Below are positions 1-7,360 of a stretch of DNA of 14,431 bases, in pieces. Both the position numbers and the translations under genes were made by a program. The DNA lies in NCBI GenBank assembly GCA_002383415.1, contig DFYU01000124.1, positions 1-14,431 on the forward strand, given 5' to 3'. The notes beneath the pieces were generated by a model. It made no database searches. It was not told where the DNA came from and saw only the letters and a program-made list of their open reading frames with translations. Position 1 is the stretch's first letter. Each line of letters begins with the position of its first letter. This DNA is from Geobacter sp. UBA4074 (GTDB taxonomy: Bacteria; Desulfobacterota; Desulfuromonadia; Geobacterales; Pseudopelobacteraceae).

Positions 1-482
1 CGGGTGCAGCTGCGCAGCATGACCGGCGTGTCGAACTGTTCCGACAGCTCAAAGGCCAGCTTTGTAAACTCTTTACATTCCTGAGAGTCGGCCGGTTCCA
101 GCATCGGCACCTTGGCAAAACGGGCGTAGTGGCGACTGTCCTGTTCGTCCTGGGAGGAATGCATCTCCGGGTCGTCGGCCACCACCAGCACCAGACCGGC
201 CTTGACGCCGGTGTAGGAGGCGGTGAACAGCGGATCGGCCGCCACGTTAACGCCGACATGTTTCATACAGGCCAGGGCGCGAGCCCCGCCGAAACAGGCG
301 CCAATCGCCACTTCCAGGGCCACTTTTTCGTTAGGGGCCCAAGAGGCGTTGATCTCCCGGTAGCTGATCACATTTTCAAGAATCTCGGTGGAAGGGGTGC
401 CGGGATAGGCGCTGGCCACCAGGCAGCCAGCCTCAAAGGCACCACGGGCAATGGCTTCATTGCCGGAAAGGATCTCTTTCAT
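1..482 (-). CDS. iorA: Indolepyruvate ferredoxin oxidoreductase alpha subunit, 5' part (runs off left edge)
   Basis: This is the N-terminal 160 residues of the thiamine-diphosphate-dependent large subunit that oxidises aryl pyruvates such as indolepyruvate to aryl-acetyl-CoA with ferredoxin reduction. It works with an IorB gamma subunit that is not in the window. Visible are the start MKEILSGNEAIARGAFEAG, the pyrimidine-domain segment ASAYPGTPSTEILE, the conserved NEKVALEVAIGACFGGARA stretch containing the Glu expected to activate the cofactor, and the substrate-side segment HSSQDEQDSRHYARFA. These are characteristic of IorA and related 2-oxoacid oxidoreductases. The ATG at 482 is chosen because it begins the conserved N terminus and an in-frame stop lies just upstream. 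A good sigma70 promoter sits about 45 bases upstream. The gene diverges from the MCE operon. The C-terminal domains, including any ferredoxin-like 4Fe-4S part, lie outside the window. Confidence 0.9.
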   Translation of the reverse strand, partial: MKEILSGNEAIARGAFEAGCLVASAYPGTPSTEILENVISYREINASWAPNEKVALEVAIGACFGGARALACMKHVGVNVAADPLFTASYTGVKAGLVLVVADDPEMHSSQDEQDSRHYARFAKVPMLEPADSQECKEFTKLAFELSEQFDTPVMLRSCT

Positions 483-528
483 CAGACACTCATTTCTTGC
501 ACAGCGTGATGGGGTGATAAAGGAGTAA

Positions 529-558
529 TTTATACACGTCTCAACGGAAGCTTGTCAA
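529..558 (-). promoter_or_regulatory. Sigma70 promoter of iorA
   Basis: On the minus strand a perfect TTGACA (-35, 553-558) is followed after 18 bases by TATAAA (-10, 529-534). The predicted start is near 522, which gives a leader of about 40 bases before the iorA ATG. This is the best-matching promoter seen in the window. It is read from sequence only. Confidence 0.7.
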
Positions 559-630
559 TTCGTTTACTTTTGTTCAACGCCCTCAAAATGCCGCTTTGCT
601 GGCTATTTGTGAAGTGACGCGGTTTGTGGT

Positions 631-1314
631 ATGAACATTGGCATGGCATCGCTGCTCTGCATACAGGATCTCATACTGGACAGTCGTTCACCTGCCCTCT
701 CCCTTGAACTTGCACCTGGGCGGCAGGTCCGCTGCATTGTCGCCGATGACCAGCAGCTGACCCAACTGCTCAGACTCTGCACCGGCATGGAGCTGCCGGA
801 AAACGGCAAGATACTGCTGGATGGCAACGACACCGCGCAACTTTCCCGGCAGCAGCTGTTGGGACTGCGTCAGCAGATTGGCATCGTCAGTGCCTCAGGC
901 GGGCTGATTGCCAACCTCAAGCTGTGGGAAAATATCACCCTGCCGATCTGCTACCGGCAGGGCAGCGTGACCGACCAGGCCGAACAGCAGGCATTGGCAC
1001 TGCTGGACGGCTTTGGCTACTGCGGCAACCTGCTGGCGCTGCCGGGGCATCTGTCAGCCTTTGAACGCAGAATGGCTGCCTTTATCCGCGCCGCCATAGC
1101 TGCTCCCCGTCTGATGCTGTATGCCGGCTGTTTTGACAACCTGACCAGTGACCAGCGCCGTCTGCTGTTCGACCAGGCGCAGCTGCTGCACCGTTCGGTC
1201 CCGGGTCTGGCTTCGCTGTTCCTGACCACCAGCAGCAAGGCGCTTAACGAGCTTCAGCCGGATTGTAGTTACGACCTGAAATCCAACACCCAGCCCGTTG
1301 CGAGGTCTGCATGA
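631..1314 (+). CDS. Degenerate MlaF-like ABC ATP-binding protein (pseudo-ATPase)
   Basis: The 227-aa protein keeps the outline of an MlaF-type ABC ATPase: an N-terminal beta sheet, LPENGKILLDGNDTAQLS (about 55-72) like the post-Walker A segment, LRQQIGIVSASGGLIANLKLWENITLP (about 79-105, split here by function only) like the Q-loop region, and a signature-like LSAFERRMAAFIRAA (141-155). Every catalytic motif is changed. The Walker A position reads ADDQQLTQLL (38-47) with no GxxGxGKS/T, the Q-loop Gln is replaced (IVSA), the signature lacks LSGG, the Walker B/Glu segment is LMLYAGCFDNL (161-171) instead of LLLYDEP, and the H-loop His is Thr/Ser. ATP hydrolysis is therefore unlikely. The frame is open and full length, and its stop overlaps the start of the MCE gene (ATGA), so it looks maintained. 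The start at 631 is the first ATG after an in-frame stop; 643 is an alternative. No obvious Shine-Dalgarno precedes either. Confidence 0.75.
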   Translation: MNIGMASLLCIQDLILDSRSPALSLELAPGRQVRCIVADDQQLTQLLRLCTGMELPENGKILLDGNDTAQLSRQQLLGLRQQIGIVSASGGLIANLKLWENITLPICYRQGSVTDQAEQQALALLDGFGYCGNLLALPGHLSAFERRMAAFIRAAIAAPRLMLYAGCFDNLTSDQRRLLFDQAQLLHRSVPGLASLFLTTSSKALNELQPDCSYDLKSNTQPVARSA

Positions 1315-2246
1315 TCAAGGAAGAAGATCCCCGATTCAAACACCTGGAACGAAAGATCGGCCTGTTTCTGCTGGCTGCCGTGGCAGGGATTGCCCTGGTG
1401 GTGGCACTGGTGGGCATTCAGCGCGGTCTGTTCACCAAAAAATACACGCTGCACTTTACTGCCGACCGGGGCACCGGTTTCTCAAAGGGGATGCCGGTCA
1501 AGCTGTCCGGCTTCCGTATCGGCAGGCTCACCGATCTGTCTCTCAACGAGCATGCCATGGTGGATATCACCATCGAGGTGGAGCAGAAGTATGCCAAATG
1601 GATCCGCAGCGATTCCAAGGCCAAACAGGTCAAAGAGGGGCTGGTGGGAGACGGCGTCATCGAGGTATCGGTGGGCAGCCCTGAGAAGCCTGAGATCAAG
1701 GATGGAGAATCAATTGCCTTTGTAAAGACCAAAGGGCTGGATCAGATCGTCGAGGAACTGTCCGACAAGGTCAGGCCGGTGCTGGTGGAGGTACGCGACA
1801 TCATCGGCTACATCAACGATCCTGACGGCGACCTCAAAAAGGCGATCCGCAACATGGAGCTCTTGACCCGCAACCTGCATCAGACCCGCGAGCGGGCCGA
1901 TATCCTGCTGATCAACGCCACCCAGCGCCTTGAAGCCATCAGCCAACGTTCCTTCACCCTGCTGGACAACGCCAACCACAAACTGGACAGGCTGAACATT
2001 GACCGGCTGAACACCAGCTTGGAAAAACTGCCGCCACTGCTGGACAACGTCAACGCCGTCTCCGTTTCCACCAGACAGCTGGCCGACAAGACCTTCCCGC
2101 TGTTGCCGGGCCTCTTGTCACGCACCGAAGAGCTCCTGTTCAGCACCGACCGGCTGATGAACAGCCTCAACAATTCCTGGCTGCTGGGAGGCGGCACTGA
2201 CGGCCAGCAACGCCGTCAACCCGGCGTAGGTGACAGCCATGACTAG
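1311..2246 (+). CDS. MCE/MlaD-family membrane-anchored lipid-transport protein
   Basis: The 311-aa protein has a short cytoplasmic N terminus, one membrane anchor (about 16-36), then a single MCE domain (about 44-138) with the typical run TADRGTGFSKGMPVKLSGF and the segment IGRLTDLSL. A long helical C-terminal region (about 143-290) is rich in leucine and heptad-like repeats. The end, LNNSWLLGG, resembles the tail of other MCE proteins. In the known family (MlaD, PqiB, LetB) the MCE domain forms a periplasmic hexameric ring that conducts lipids between the membranes, and the helical part extends the tunnel. The single MCE domain makes it MlaD-like. It starts inside the stop of the ATPase-like gene (ATGA overlap) and overlaps the next lipoprotein gene by 8 bases, so the three are co-translated. 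The substrate is not readable from sequence. A permease partner must be encoded elsewhere. Confidence 0.88.
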   Translation: MIKEEDPRFKHLERKIGLFLLAAVAGIALVVALVGIQRGLFTKKYTLHFTADRGTGFSKGMPVKLSGFRIGRLTDLSLNEHAMVDITIEVEQKYAKWIRSDSKAKQVKEGLVGDGVIEVSVGSPEKPEIKDGESIAFVKTKGLDQIVEELSDKVRPVLVEVRDIIGYINDPDGDLKKAIRNMELLTRNLHQTRERADILLINATQRLEAISQRSFTLLDNANHKLDRLNIDRLNTSLEKLPPLLDNVNAVSVSTRQLADKTFPLLPGLLSRTEELLFSTDRLMNSLNNSWLLGGGTDGQQRRQPGVGDSHD

Positions 2247-3054
2247 AACCGTTCTGCTGTTGCTCGTGATGAGCGGCACCCTTTACGGCTGCCTAGGTGG
2301 CGCCGCCAGACTGACGCCAGGCCAGCAGAAACTGGCTGTGCTGCAACAACGGGCGCAGCTGCAGACTGACCGAGGCCGGCAAACCGAGGCCGAGCGGTTG
2401 TTGCAGGAGGCCCTGCGATTGGCCGCCTCCCTGGATGATCGCCAGGGGCAGGTCAGCGTACTGCTCCAACAGGCCCGGCTGGCCCGTCAGACCGGCGATC
2501 TGGTGGCTGCAGACCAGGTCATCGCCAAGGCGCTGCCGCTGGCCACTGGCGGCCCATACCATGCCGATGCAGCCCAAGAACGGGCCCTGCTGGAACTGGC
2601 CCGTAATGATGTTGCAGCAGCTACCCGGTGGGCGGAGATCGCGCGACGTGAGGAACAGGGCGAACTGATCGCCAGCCGTCTCAATCTGCTGGCCCGGCTG
2701 GCGCTGCTGCAGGGTGACCGTGAACGGGCTGTCCAGTTGGCTGAAGAGGCCTTGAAAAAAACGACCGACGACTCGTTAGCTGCAGAGCGGGCCAATGCGT
2801 TGAGAATGCTGGGGATGATACGCGGTCAGCAGGGGCGCCATGACCAGGCACAACAAGAACTGCACCAGGCATTGGCATTGGACAAACAACTGGAACTGCC
2901 GGCCCGGATCGCGGCGGACCTCGAAGCGCTGGCTGAACTGGCGGGGCTGCGCGGCGATACCGCAGCGCAGCAGGAGTACCAACAGCGGGCCACCACCGTG
3001 AGGGATGCCATCAACGACGACAAACAGCCCCCTCCACAGCCTGAAACACCATAA
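2239..3054 (+). CDS. TPR-repeat lipoprotein of the MCE operon
   Basis: From the ATG at 2239 the product is 271 aa. It begins with a lipoprotein signal peptide: MTRT, a hydrophobic run LLLLVMSGT and a lipobox LYGC with Cys at residue 18, so it should be anchored in the outer or inner membrane facing the periplasm. The mature part is almost wholly alpha-helical, with at least four to five degenerate TPR-like pairs, such as GRQTEAERLLQEALRLA, GDLVAADQVIAKALPLA, GDRERAVQLAEEALKK and GRHDQAQQELHQALALD. It ends in a Pro-rich tail. A GTG at 2230 is also in frame, but AGGTGA lies 5 bases before the ATG at 2239, so the ATG is preferred. The gene overlaps the MCE gene end by 8 bases. By position it may replace the small auxiliary lipoprotein (PqiC-like) found in other MCE operons; that role is inference. 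It converges on the EAL-HDOD gene with 12 bases between. Confidence 0.82.
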   Translation: MTRTVLLLLVMSGTLYGCLGGAARLTPGQQKLAVLQQRAQLQTDRGRQTEAERLLQEALRLAASLDDRQGQVSVLLQQARLARQTGDLVAADQVIAKALPLATGGPYHADAAQERALLELARNDVAAATRWAEIARREEQGELIASRLNLLARLALLQGDRERAVQLAEEALKKTTDDSLAAERANALRMLGMIRGQQGRHDQAQQELHQALALDKQLELPARIAADLEALAELAGLRGDTAAQQEYQQRATTVRDAINDDKQPPPQPETP

Positions 3055-3066
3055 AGGAGAACAGCG

Positions 3067-4302
3067 TCAGACCAGCTTGCTCCGCCAGGCGTAGGCCTTT
3101 TTCTGGCATTCCAGCACCGACTGCGGCGAAACGCCCAGCCGTTCCAGGCAGCTGGCTGCCTCATCCAGTTCCAGCCGTTCCATCATCTCACTCACACAGA
3201 GCAGGGTTCCCAGGTCACCGCCATGGCTGACCAGGGCGCCCTGAATCTCGTCGGTCACGTTCAGGTTCTGCAGAATATCCGACATACCGATATCATAGAC
3301 ATCCTTCAGCATGGAGAGGATGCCCACCATAAACGCCTCATCAGGCTGGGCATGACGCAGCAGCTTGCTGTTGGACAGCTCCAGCCGGGCCATCTCCTCC
3401 ATAAAGGCAGCCCGCGCCGCTGCCATGTCCATCAGCGGGTTGTTGAAGGTCTGTACCCCTGCGTCTTCGTCGGCGAAGATGGCCAACTGCACCCAACGCC
3501 GCAGATGCTGCAGCCCCACCCGGGTAATGGCCTGACGCACGGTACGGATCTTTTCCCGCGATCCATAGGCCACCGAATTGACCAGCAATAAGAGCTTGTA
3601 GGTAAGCACAGGGCTCAGCTTGAAGGTCTCTTCGATCTGGTCAATCTCGGCATCTGAGGAAAGCTGTTGCAGCAGCCTGAAAAACACGCCCGATGCATTG
3701 GCCATGCGGGTCTTCTGCACAATCGAGGGACGGGCAAAGAAATAGCCCTGAAACAGATCGAAGCCCATCCGGCGGCTGCGCAGGAAGACATGGCGGCTAT
3801 CCACCTTCTCAGCCAATAATTTTACCGGATAGCGCTTGAAACGATCAACCTCGCGATACAACTCCTCCAGCGGTGTCGTGAGCAGGTCAAGCTTGATGAT
3901 ATCCGCCAGCCCCTGATAGAACGGCTCGTACTGCGGGCCATAGCGATGGTCGTCCAGGGCCAGCAGAAAACCTTTATCCTTGAGCTGCTGGCAACGTGCA
4001 ATCAGATCGGGCGTGATCTCGACATGCTCCAAAAGCTCCAGACTGATCACGTCGTGGGGCAACAGCTCGATGGTGTCACTGAGCAGCATCTCGGCGTCCA
4101 CGTTGATGTAGCCGCGGTATTCCCCCAGCACCTCGCGGATGCCGAAACTGGAGAGCACATCAACAATCACCTGGGCCGTGGCCTGCACATGACTGTCGAA
4201 ACTGGCCGCCGTCAAGGACCGGGGCGAGCGGAAGAGGAGTTCGTAACCGACGATCTCTTCCAAACCGTTCAGAATCGGTTGTCTGCCCATGAGATGTTGC
4301 AC
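3067..4302 (-). CDS. EAL-HDOD two-domain signalling protein (YuxH/CdgJ type)
   Basis: The 411-aa protein has an N-terminal EAL domain (about 5-195) and a C-terminal HDOD domain (about 200-395). The EAL-domain acids and contacts are largely present: E21-L-L-F-R, N67-V-D, E89, D117-D118, K137-L-D, A-E165-K-V-D and F-Q185-G-Y-F-F-A-R-P. Loop 6 reads DDHRYGPQYE instead of DDFGTGYS, and the first motif is ELLFR rather than EALLR. Proteins of this architecture are mostly thought to be catalytically weak or inactive and to act through partner binding, often on motility or surface behaviour. The HDOD part contains LSPVLTYKLLLLVNSVAYG and the helix VRQAITRVGLQHLRRW, typical of the domain. A GTG at 4302 is taken as the start because GAGG lies 7 bases before it; an ATG at 4290 is possible. 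It lies 107 bases downstream of ppx on the same strand. Confidence 0.87.
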   Translation of the reverse strand: MQHLMGRQPILNGLEEIVGYELLFRSPRSLTAASFDSHVQATAQVIVDVLSSFGIREVLGEYRGYINVDAEMLLSDTIELLPHDVISLELLEHVEITPDLIARCQQLKDKGFLLALDDHRYGPQYEPFYQGLADIIKLDLLTTPLEELYREVDRFKRYPVKLLAEKVDSRHVFLRSRRMGFDLFQGYFFARPSIVQKTRMANASGVFFRLLQQLSSDAEIDQIEETFKLSPVLTYKLLLLVNSVAYGSREKIRTVRQAITRVGLQHLRRWVQLAIFADEDAGVQTFNNPLMDMAAARAAFMEEMARLELSNSKLLRHAQPDEAFMVGILSMLKDVYDIGMSDILQNLNVTDEIQGALVSHGGDLGTLLCVSEMMERLELDEAASCLERLGVSPQSVLECQKKAYAWRSKLV

Positions 4303-4409
4303 GGCTTTACCTCGCTCGACGGGGTAGGACCTAAGGACGTTGTGCTCACGTACTAGCAGTCTAACAGGTTTGGAAAGTTTTTCAGCAGGGGAACAACTTT
4401 TAGGAGGGA

Positions 4410-5339
4410 TCAGGCATCAAGCAGATCCGTGACCACCAGCCCTTCCAGCAGACTGTAATCACTCACCTTCATCTGATCAAAATGGAAGCGCTGCAGGGTC
4501 AGCAGGGTGATCAGCGCCCCGGCGATGATCAGATCCTCACGCCCCGGCTCCAGACCGGGCAGCTGCAGACGCTCCGTCGGCGACAACGGCAGCAGCTGGT
4601 CGTAGATGCGCTGGATTTCGGTCTTGTCCAGCACCAGGTTGTTGACCTTGCGGTAGTCGTATTCGACCATCTTGAGGCTCAGGGCCGCCAGGGTGGTGGC
4701 GGTTCCGGCGGTACCGACCAAGAGCGTCGTAGCAGGATCGATCTGCAGTTGGTCACTGGCCATATGCGTCTCAAGGGCGTCCAGCTCCCGGTTGATCTTT
4801 TCAGCCATGGCGAAGGGCTCGCCCTTGCCTTCAGTCAGCCGCACCACACCCAACGGCAGACTGTGGACAAAACGGGGGGTGGTACCCTGCGCAAAGGTAT
4901 ATTCGGTGCTGCCGCCACCCACATCAAACAGCAACAGGTTGTCCGGGCGCTGATCAAGACCGGCCAGCACCCCCTGCAAGGTGATGCTGCCCTCGGTCTG
5001 GCCGTCGATCACCCGCAGCCGGATACCGGTTTCATCTTCTACCTGCGCCACAAAGGCTGGACCGTTTACGGCGTCACGCACAGCACTGGTGGCCACGGCC
5101 CGTACCGCCTGCACACCCAGCCGACTGATTTCATCACGAAAGTCACGCAGGCAGGACAAGGCCCGTTGCATGGCGTCATCAGCCAATCCCTGCTGACGAC
5201 AAAAGCCACCGCCCAGCCGGACGATGGCCCTCATCAATGACACCTGTTCAAAACGCCCGTCAGGATAACGGTCGGCGATCAGCAAACGGGCGGTATTGGT
5301 CCCGAAATCAATGGCGGCAATCCGCTGCGGCATCGACAT
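4410..5339 (-). CDS. ppx: Ppx/GppA-family phosphatase, short form
   Basis: The 309-aa protein is a member of the ASKHA-fold exopolyphosphatase/guanosine pentaphosphatase family. Visible motifs are the phosphate 1 loop AIDFGTNTARLLIAD (9-23), the segment IDGQTEGSI with a conserved Glu near 116, the phosphate 2 loop LLFDVGGGSTEYTF (136-149), VGTAGTATTLAAL, and the C-terminal GREDLIIAGALIT. It lacks the roughly 200-residue HD-like C-terminal domain of the E. coli enzymes, so it belongs to the short two-domain type. Likely substrates are polyphosphate chain ends or pppGpp; which one cannot be told from sequence. The start codon is 2 bases after the stop of the IHF/HU gene. No Shine-Dalgarno stands at the proper distance from the ATG at 5339 (one is 17 bases away), which suggests translational coupling. 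An ATG at 5333 is an alternative. Confidence 0.88.
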   Translation of the reverse strand: MSMPQRIAAIDFGTNTARLLIADRYPDGRFEQVSLMRAIVRLGGGFCRQQGLADDAMQRALSCLRDFRDEISRLGVQAVRAVATSAVRDAVNGPAFVAQVEDETGIRLRVIDGQTEGSITLQGVLAGLDQRPDNLLLFDVGGGSTEYTFAQGTTPRFVHSLPLGVVRLTEGKGEPFAMAEKINRELDALETHMASDQLQIDPATTLLVGTAGTATTLAALSLKMVEYDYRKVNNLVLDKTEIQRIYDQLLPLSPTERLQLPGLEPGREDLIIAGALITLLTLQRFHFDQMKVSDYSLLEGLVVTDLLDA

Positions 5340-5341
5340 TA

Positions 5342-5617
5342 CTAACCGAAGATACGCTCCTTGAGTTCCTTGCCCACCTTGAAAAACGGCAATTTCTTGG
5401 GGTTCACCTTGATCGGCTCGCCGGTCTTGGGGTTGCGGCCGGTGTAGGCGCCGTATTCCTTGACCACAAAGCTTCCCAGGCCACGGATCTCGATCCGCTC
5501 GCCGTTAATCATCGCCTCGCTCATCGAGTTGAAGATCATGTTGACCACCTCTTCGGCCCGCTTGTGTGAGATATCACGCTGGGCGGCAAAGGCTTCGATC
5601 AGTTCCGACTTGTTCAT
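5342..5617 (-). CDS. IHF-beta/HU-family nucleoid DNA-binding protein
   Basis: The 91-aa protein is of exactly the family's usual length. The start MNKSELIEAFA, the dimerisation helices, the IEIRGLGSFVVKEY strand pair and the DNA-binding arm tip RNPKTG (61-66) with the intercalating proline P63 are all present, followed by PFFKVGKELKERI. The ERIEIRGLGSF motif and the C-terminal KELKERI lean towards IHF-beta rather than HU, but a clean assignment needs a tree. The ATG at 5617 is chosen because AAGGAG lies 6 bases upstream and it begins the conserved N terminus; an in-frame upstream extension adds 13 residues unlike the family. It is 49 bases downstream of rlmD and immediately upstream of ppx, so ppx and this gene are probably co-transcribed. 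Confidence 0.92.
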   Translation of the reverse strand: MNKSELIEAFAAQRDISHKRAEEVVNMIFNSMSEAMINGERIEIRGLGSFVVKEYGAYTGRNPKTGEPIKVNPKKLPFFKVGKELKERIFG

Positions 5618-5666
5618 GGCACACTCCTTCAGTGGTGGATACTTAAAAACGCGCAAAGGGCGATTT

Positions 5667-6971
5667 CTAGCTGTGGGTCAGACTGGCAATGGTCTCCAGG
5701 TGGCCGGTCTGGGGAAACATGTCCAACGGCAAGGCGATCTCCAGGCGATAGCCGCCCTGATTGATCAGGATCGCCAAGTCACGGGCCAGGGTGCCGGGGT
5801 CGCAGGAGACATACACAACCTGCTGCGGTTTCAGCTGCGGCAGCAGCTTAACCGCCTCCAACGCGCCGCTGCGCGGCGGATCAAGTAACACGGTTGCAAA
5901 ACGTTCATTCCGTGCCACCAGCTGCTGCAGTTCAGCCCCGACATCGGCACATCGGAAAGTGCTATTGTTTACACGAACTTGACGGCTGTTGTCAACAGCC
6001 GATGCAATCGAGGGCTGATAGCCTTCAATACCCACCACCTGGGCGAACAGATCGGCCAGTGGCAGGGAGAAGTTGCCATTGCCGCAGTACAGATCCAGCA
6101 GGCGCCCGTCGGCAACCGGCCGCACCAGCTGCCGTACCCGCTCGATCATGGCCCGGTTCTGCTGTCGGTTGACCTGGGAAAACCCGCCGATACCGTAGCC
6201 TAAGGTCATCTCACCTTCGCCGGCCGGCACCCGGTAGCTGATCCGCTGGTCACCAAAGACCGGCAGCAGCGTATCCTTGCGGCCACTCTGCAAAAACAGG
6301 CCAGCAAGCGCCAGGGACGCTTCATGACTGGCAAGCAAGGCCACCAGCCGTTGCGGGTCATTGCCGATGTAATGCACGATGGCATGGCAGCCCTGCTCGC
6401 CCTGTTCAATACTGATCTGCGGCACGCGATCAGCATCCGGCAGCTCTTCCAGCAGCAGCCTGAGTTGCGCCAGGGCGCCATTAATGGCATCGGTCACCAC
6501 CGGGCAGCCCTGGGGCAGATCGATCACAAAACGGGAACCGCGCCGGTAAAAGCCAGCCTTGAGACCATCCGGGGCACGATGCAGCTTGAACTGAGCCCGG
6601 GCCCGGTAACCGTAGGGGTCGGGGGCAGTCATGGTCGGCCCCACCGGCGGATCGATCAATCTGCCGACCCGCTGCAAGGTCTCCAGCAGGATCAAACGCT
6701 TGGTCTCGGCCTGCACGGTATAGTCGATATGCTGCCATTCACAGCCGCCACACTGGCCAAAGGCCGGACAGCCAGGATGCACACGCAGTGACGACGGTTC
6801 CAGCAGCTCGACCAGTTCCCCCTCCAGCCATGAACGGTGTTCCTTCGTCACCTGCACGGTCAGACGATCACCGGGGGCGCTGAACGGCACAAAGCAGACC
6901 TTGCCCTCAAGCCGCCCTACCCCGCTGCCGCCGAAGGCCAGGCGATCAATGGTCAACTCGGCGTGCTTCAT
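5667..6971 (-). CDS. rlmD: 23S rRNA (uracil-C5)-methyltransferase, RlmD/RumA family
   Basis: The 434-aa enzyme transfers a methyl group from S-adenosylmethionine to C5 of a uracil in 23S rRNA; in E. coli the RlmD site is U1939. An N-terminal TRAM domain (about 1-58) is followed by a 4Fe-4S site with C68-x5-C74-x2-C77 and a distant C156 (QGCPVV). The SAM-binding motif is LLDLYCGNGNFSLPLA (291-306). DPPRSGA follows at 364-370. The catalytic Cys is C390 in YVSCDPGTLARD, and the general base is E426 in HLETIASL. FSQVNRQQN (264-272) is also typical. All key residues are intact. Its ATG overlaps the stop of the upstream unknown gene (ATGA), so it is translated as part of the queD operon. RlmCD-type dual specificity, known in Gram-positives, cannot be excluded, but four Fe-S cysteines favour RlmD. 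Confidence 0.93.
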   Translation of the reverse strand: MKHAELTIDRLAFGGSGVGRLEGKVCFVPFSAPGDRLTVQVTKEHRSWLEGELVELLEPSSLRVHPGCPAFGQCGGCEWQHIDYTVQAETKRLILLETLQRVGRLIDPPVGPTMTAPDPYGYRARAQFKLHRAPDGLKAGFYRRGSRFVIDLPQGCPVVTDAINGALAQLRLLLEELPDADRVPQISIEQGEQGCHAIVHYIGNDPQRLVALLASHEASLALAGLFLQSGRKDTLLPVFGDQRISYRVPAGEGEMTLGYGIGGFSQVNRQQNRAMIERVRQLVRPVADGRLLDLYCGNGNFSLPLADLFAQVVGIEGYQPSIASAVDNSRQVRVNNSTFRCADVGAELQQLVARNERFATVLLDPPRSGALEAVKLLPQLKPQQVVYVSCDPGTLARDLAILINQGGYRLEIALPLDMFPQTGHLETIASLTHS

Positions 6972-7360
6972 GACAGACAGGGGATACCGCGCAGGGTACG
7001 CTTGATCCGTTGCTGATATTCTTTAGCGATAAAGCGAGCGGCAAAATCAGGATGTTCCAAAAGCGGTTCCAGCTGCGCCAACAGGCGCTGCTGCAGGGCG
7101 GCGAGGGTTTCGTCAACCAGCTCCGGCGGCACGGCCATCTGCTCGACACTGCGCACCAGCGGCACCGGGTCCCCCAACTGACGCCGCAGCTCCGCAAGGC
7201 GCTTCGGATCGTCAATAGTGGCAGCTGACAACGGCACCAGACAACGGGCCTCGATGCTCAACCGCCAGTAGCCGCCGAAATAGTGACGGGAAGTGTCAAC
7301 CAACTCCAGACGCAGGCCGTTGGCAAACTCGCGAACCATCAGGGCGCCCTGCTCAGACAT
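6968..7360 (-). CDS. Conserved-looking protein of unknown function in the queuosine operon
   Basis: I do not recognise this 130-aa protein. It is soluble, with no signal peptide or membrane segment. The N-terminal half looks like beta strands around VREFANGLRLELVD and SRHYFGGYWRLSIEAR. The C-terminal half is helical and charged: PKRLAELRRQLG, VDETLAALQQRLLAQLEPLL and FIAKEYQQRIKRTLRG. No metal-binding cluster or known catalytic motif is visible. The ATG at 7360 is supported by AGAGGGG about 5 bases upstream and overlaps the end of the creatininase-family gene by 8 bases. Its stop overlaps the rlmD start (TGATG arrangement, 4 bases). Such tight coupling on both sides argues that it is a real gene and that its product is needed with its neighbours. 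An in-frame ATG at 7339 would give a shorter form. Confidence 0.75.
   Translation of the reverse strand: MSEQGALMVREFANGLRLELVDTSRHYFGGYWRLSIEARCLVPLSAATIDDPKRLAELRRQLGDPVPLVRSVEQMAVPPELVDETLAALQQRLLAQLEPLLEHPDFAARFIAKEYQQRIKRTLRGIPCLS

Noticed and set aside
3055..3110. Terminator between the converging lipoprotein and EAL-HDOD genes
   Set aside because: The gap is 12 bases. A GCCAG...CTGGC pairing with a CTTTTT run lies in the EAL-HDOD coding end, but the loop is large and the T-run is inside it.
4303..4409. Possible riboswitch (GEMM-type) in the 107-base gap before the EAL-HDOD gene
   Set aside because: The conserved GEMM core is not present and no stable hairpin pair was found; the gap shows only AT-rich sequence and a ribosome binding site.
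5076..5090. CACGCACAG string resembling a GEMM riboswitch core
   Set aside because: It lies within the ppx coding sequence on the opposite strand and the remaining aptamer elements are absent.
4482..5240. A 252-codon open frame on the plus strand
   Set aside because: It is antisense to the Ppx/GppA gene, whose motifs are all intact; the translation is low-complexity Gln, Gly and His rich.
5618..5666. Terminator between rlmD and the IHF/HU gene
   Set aside because: A CGC/GCG pair before a T-run gives only a 3-base stem, too weak to call.
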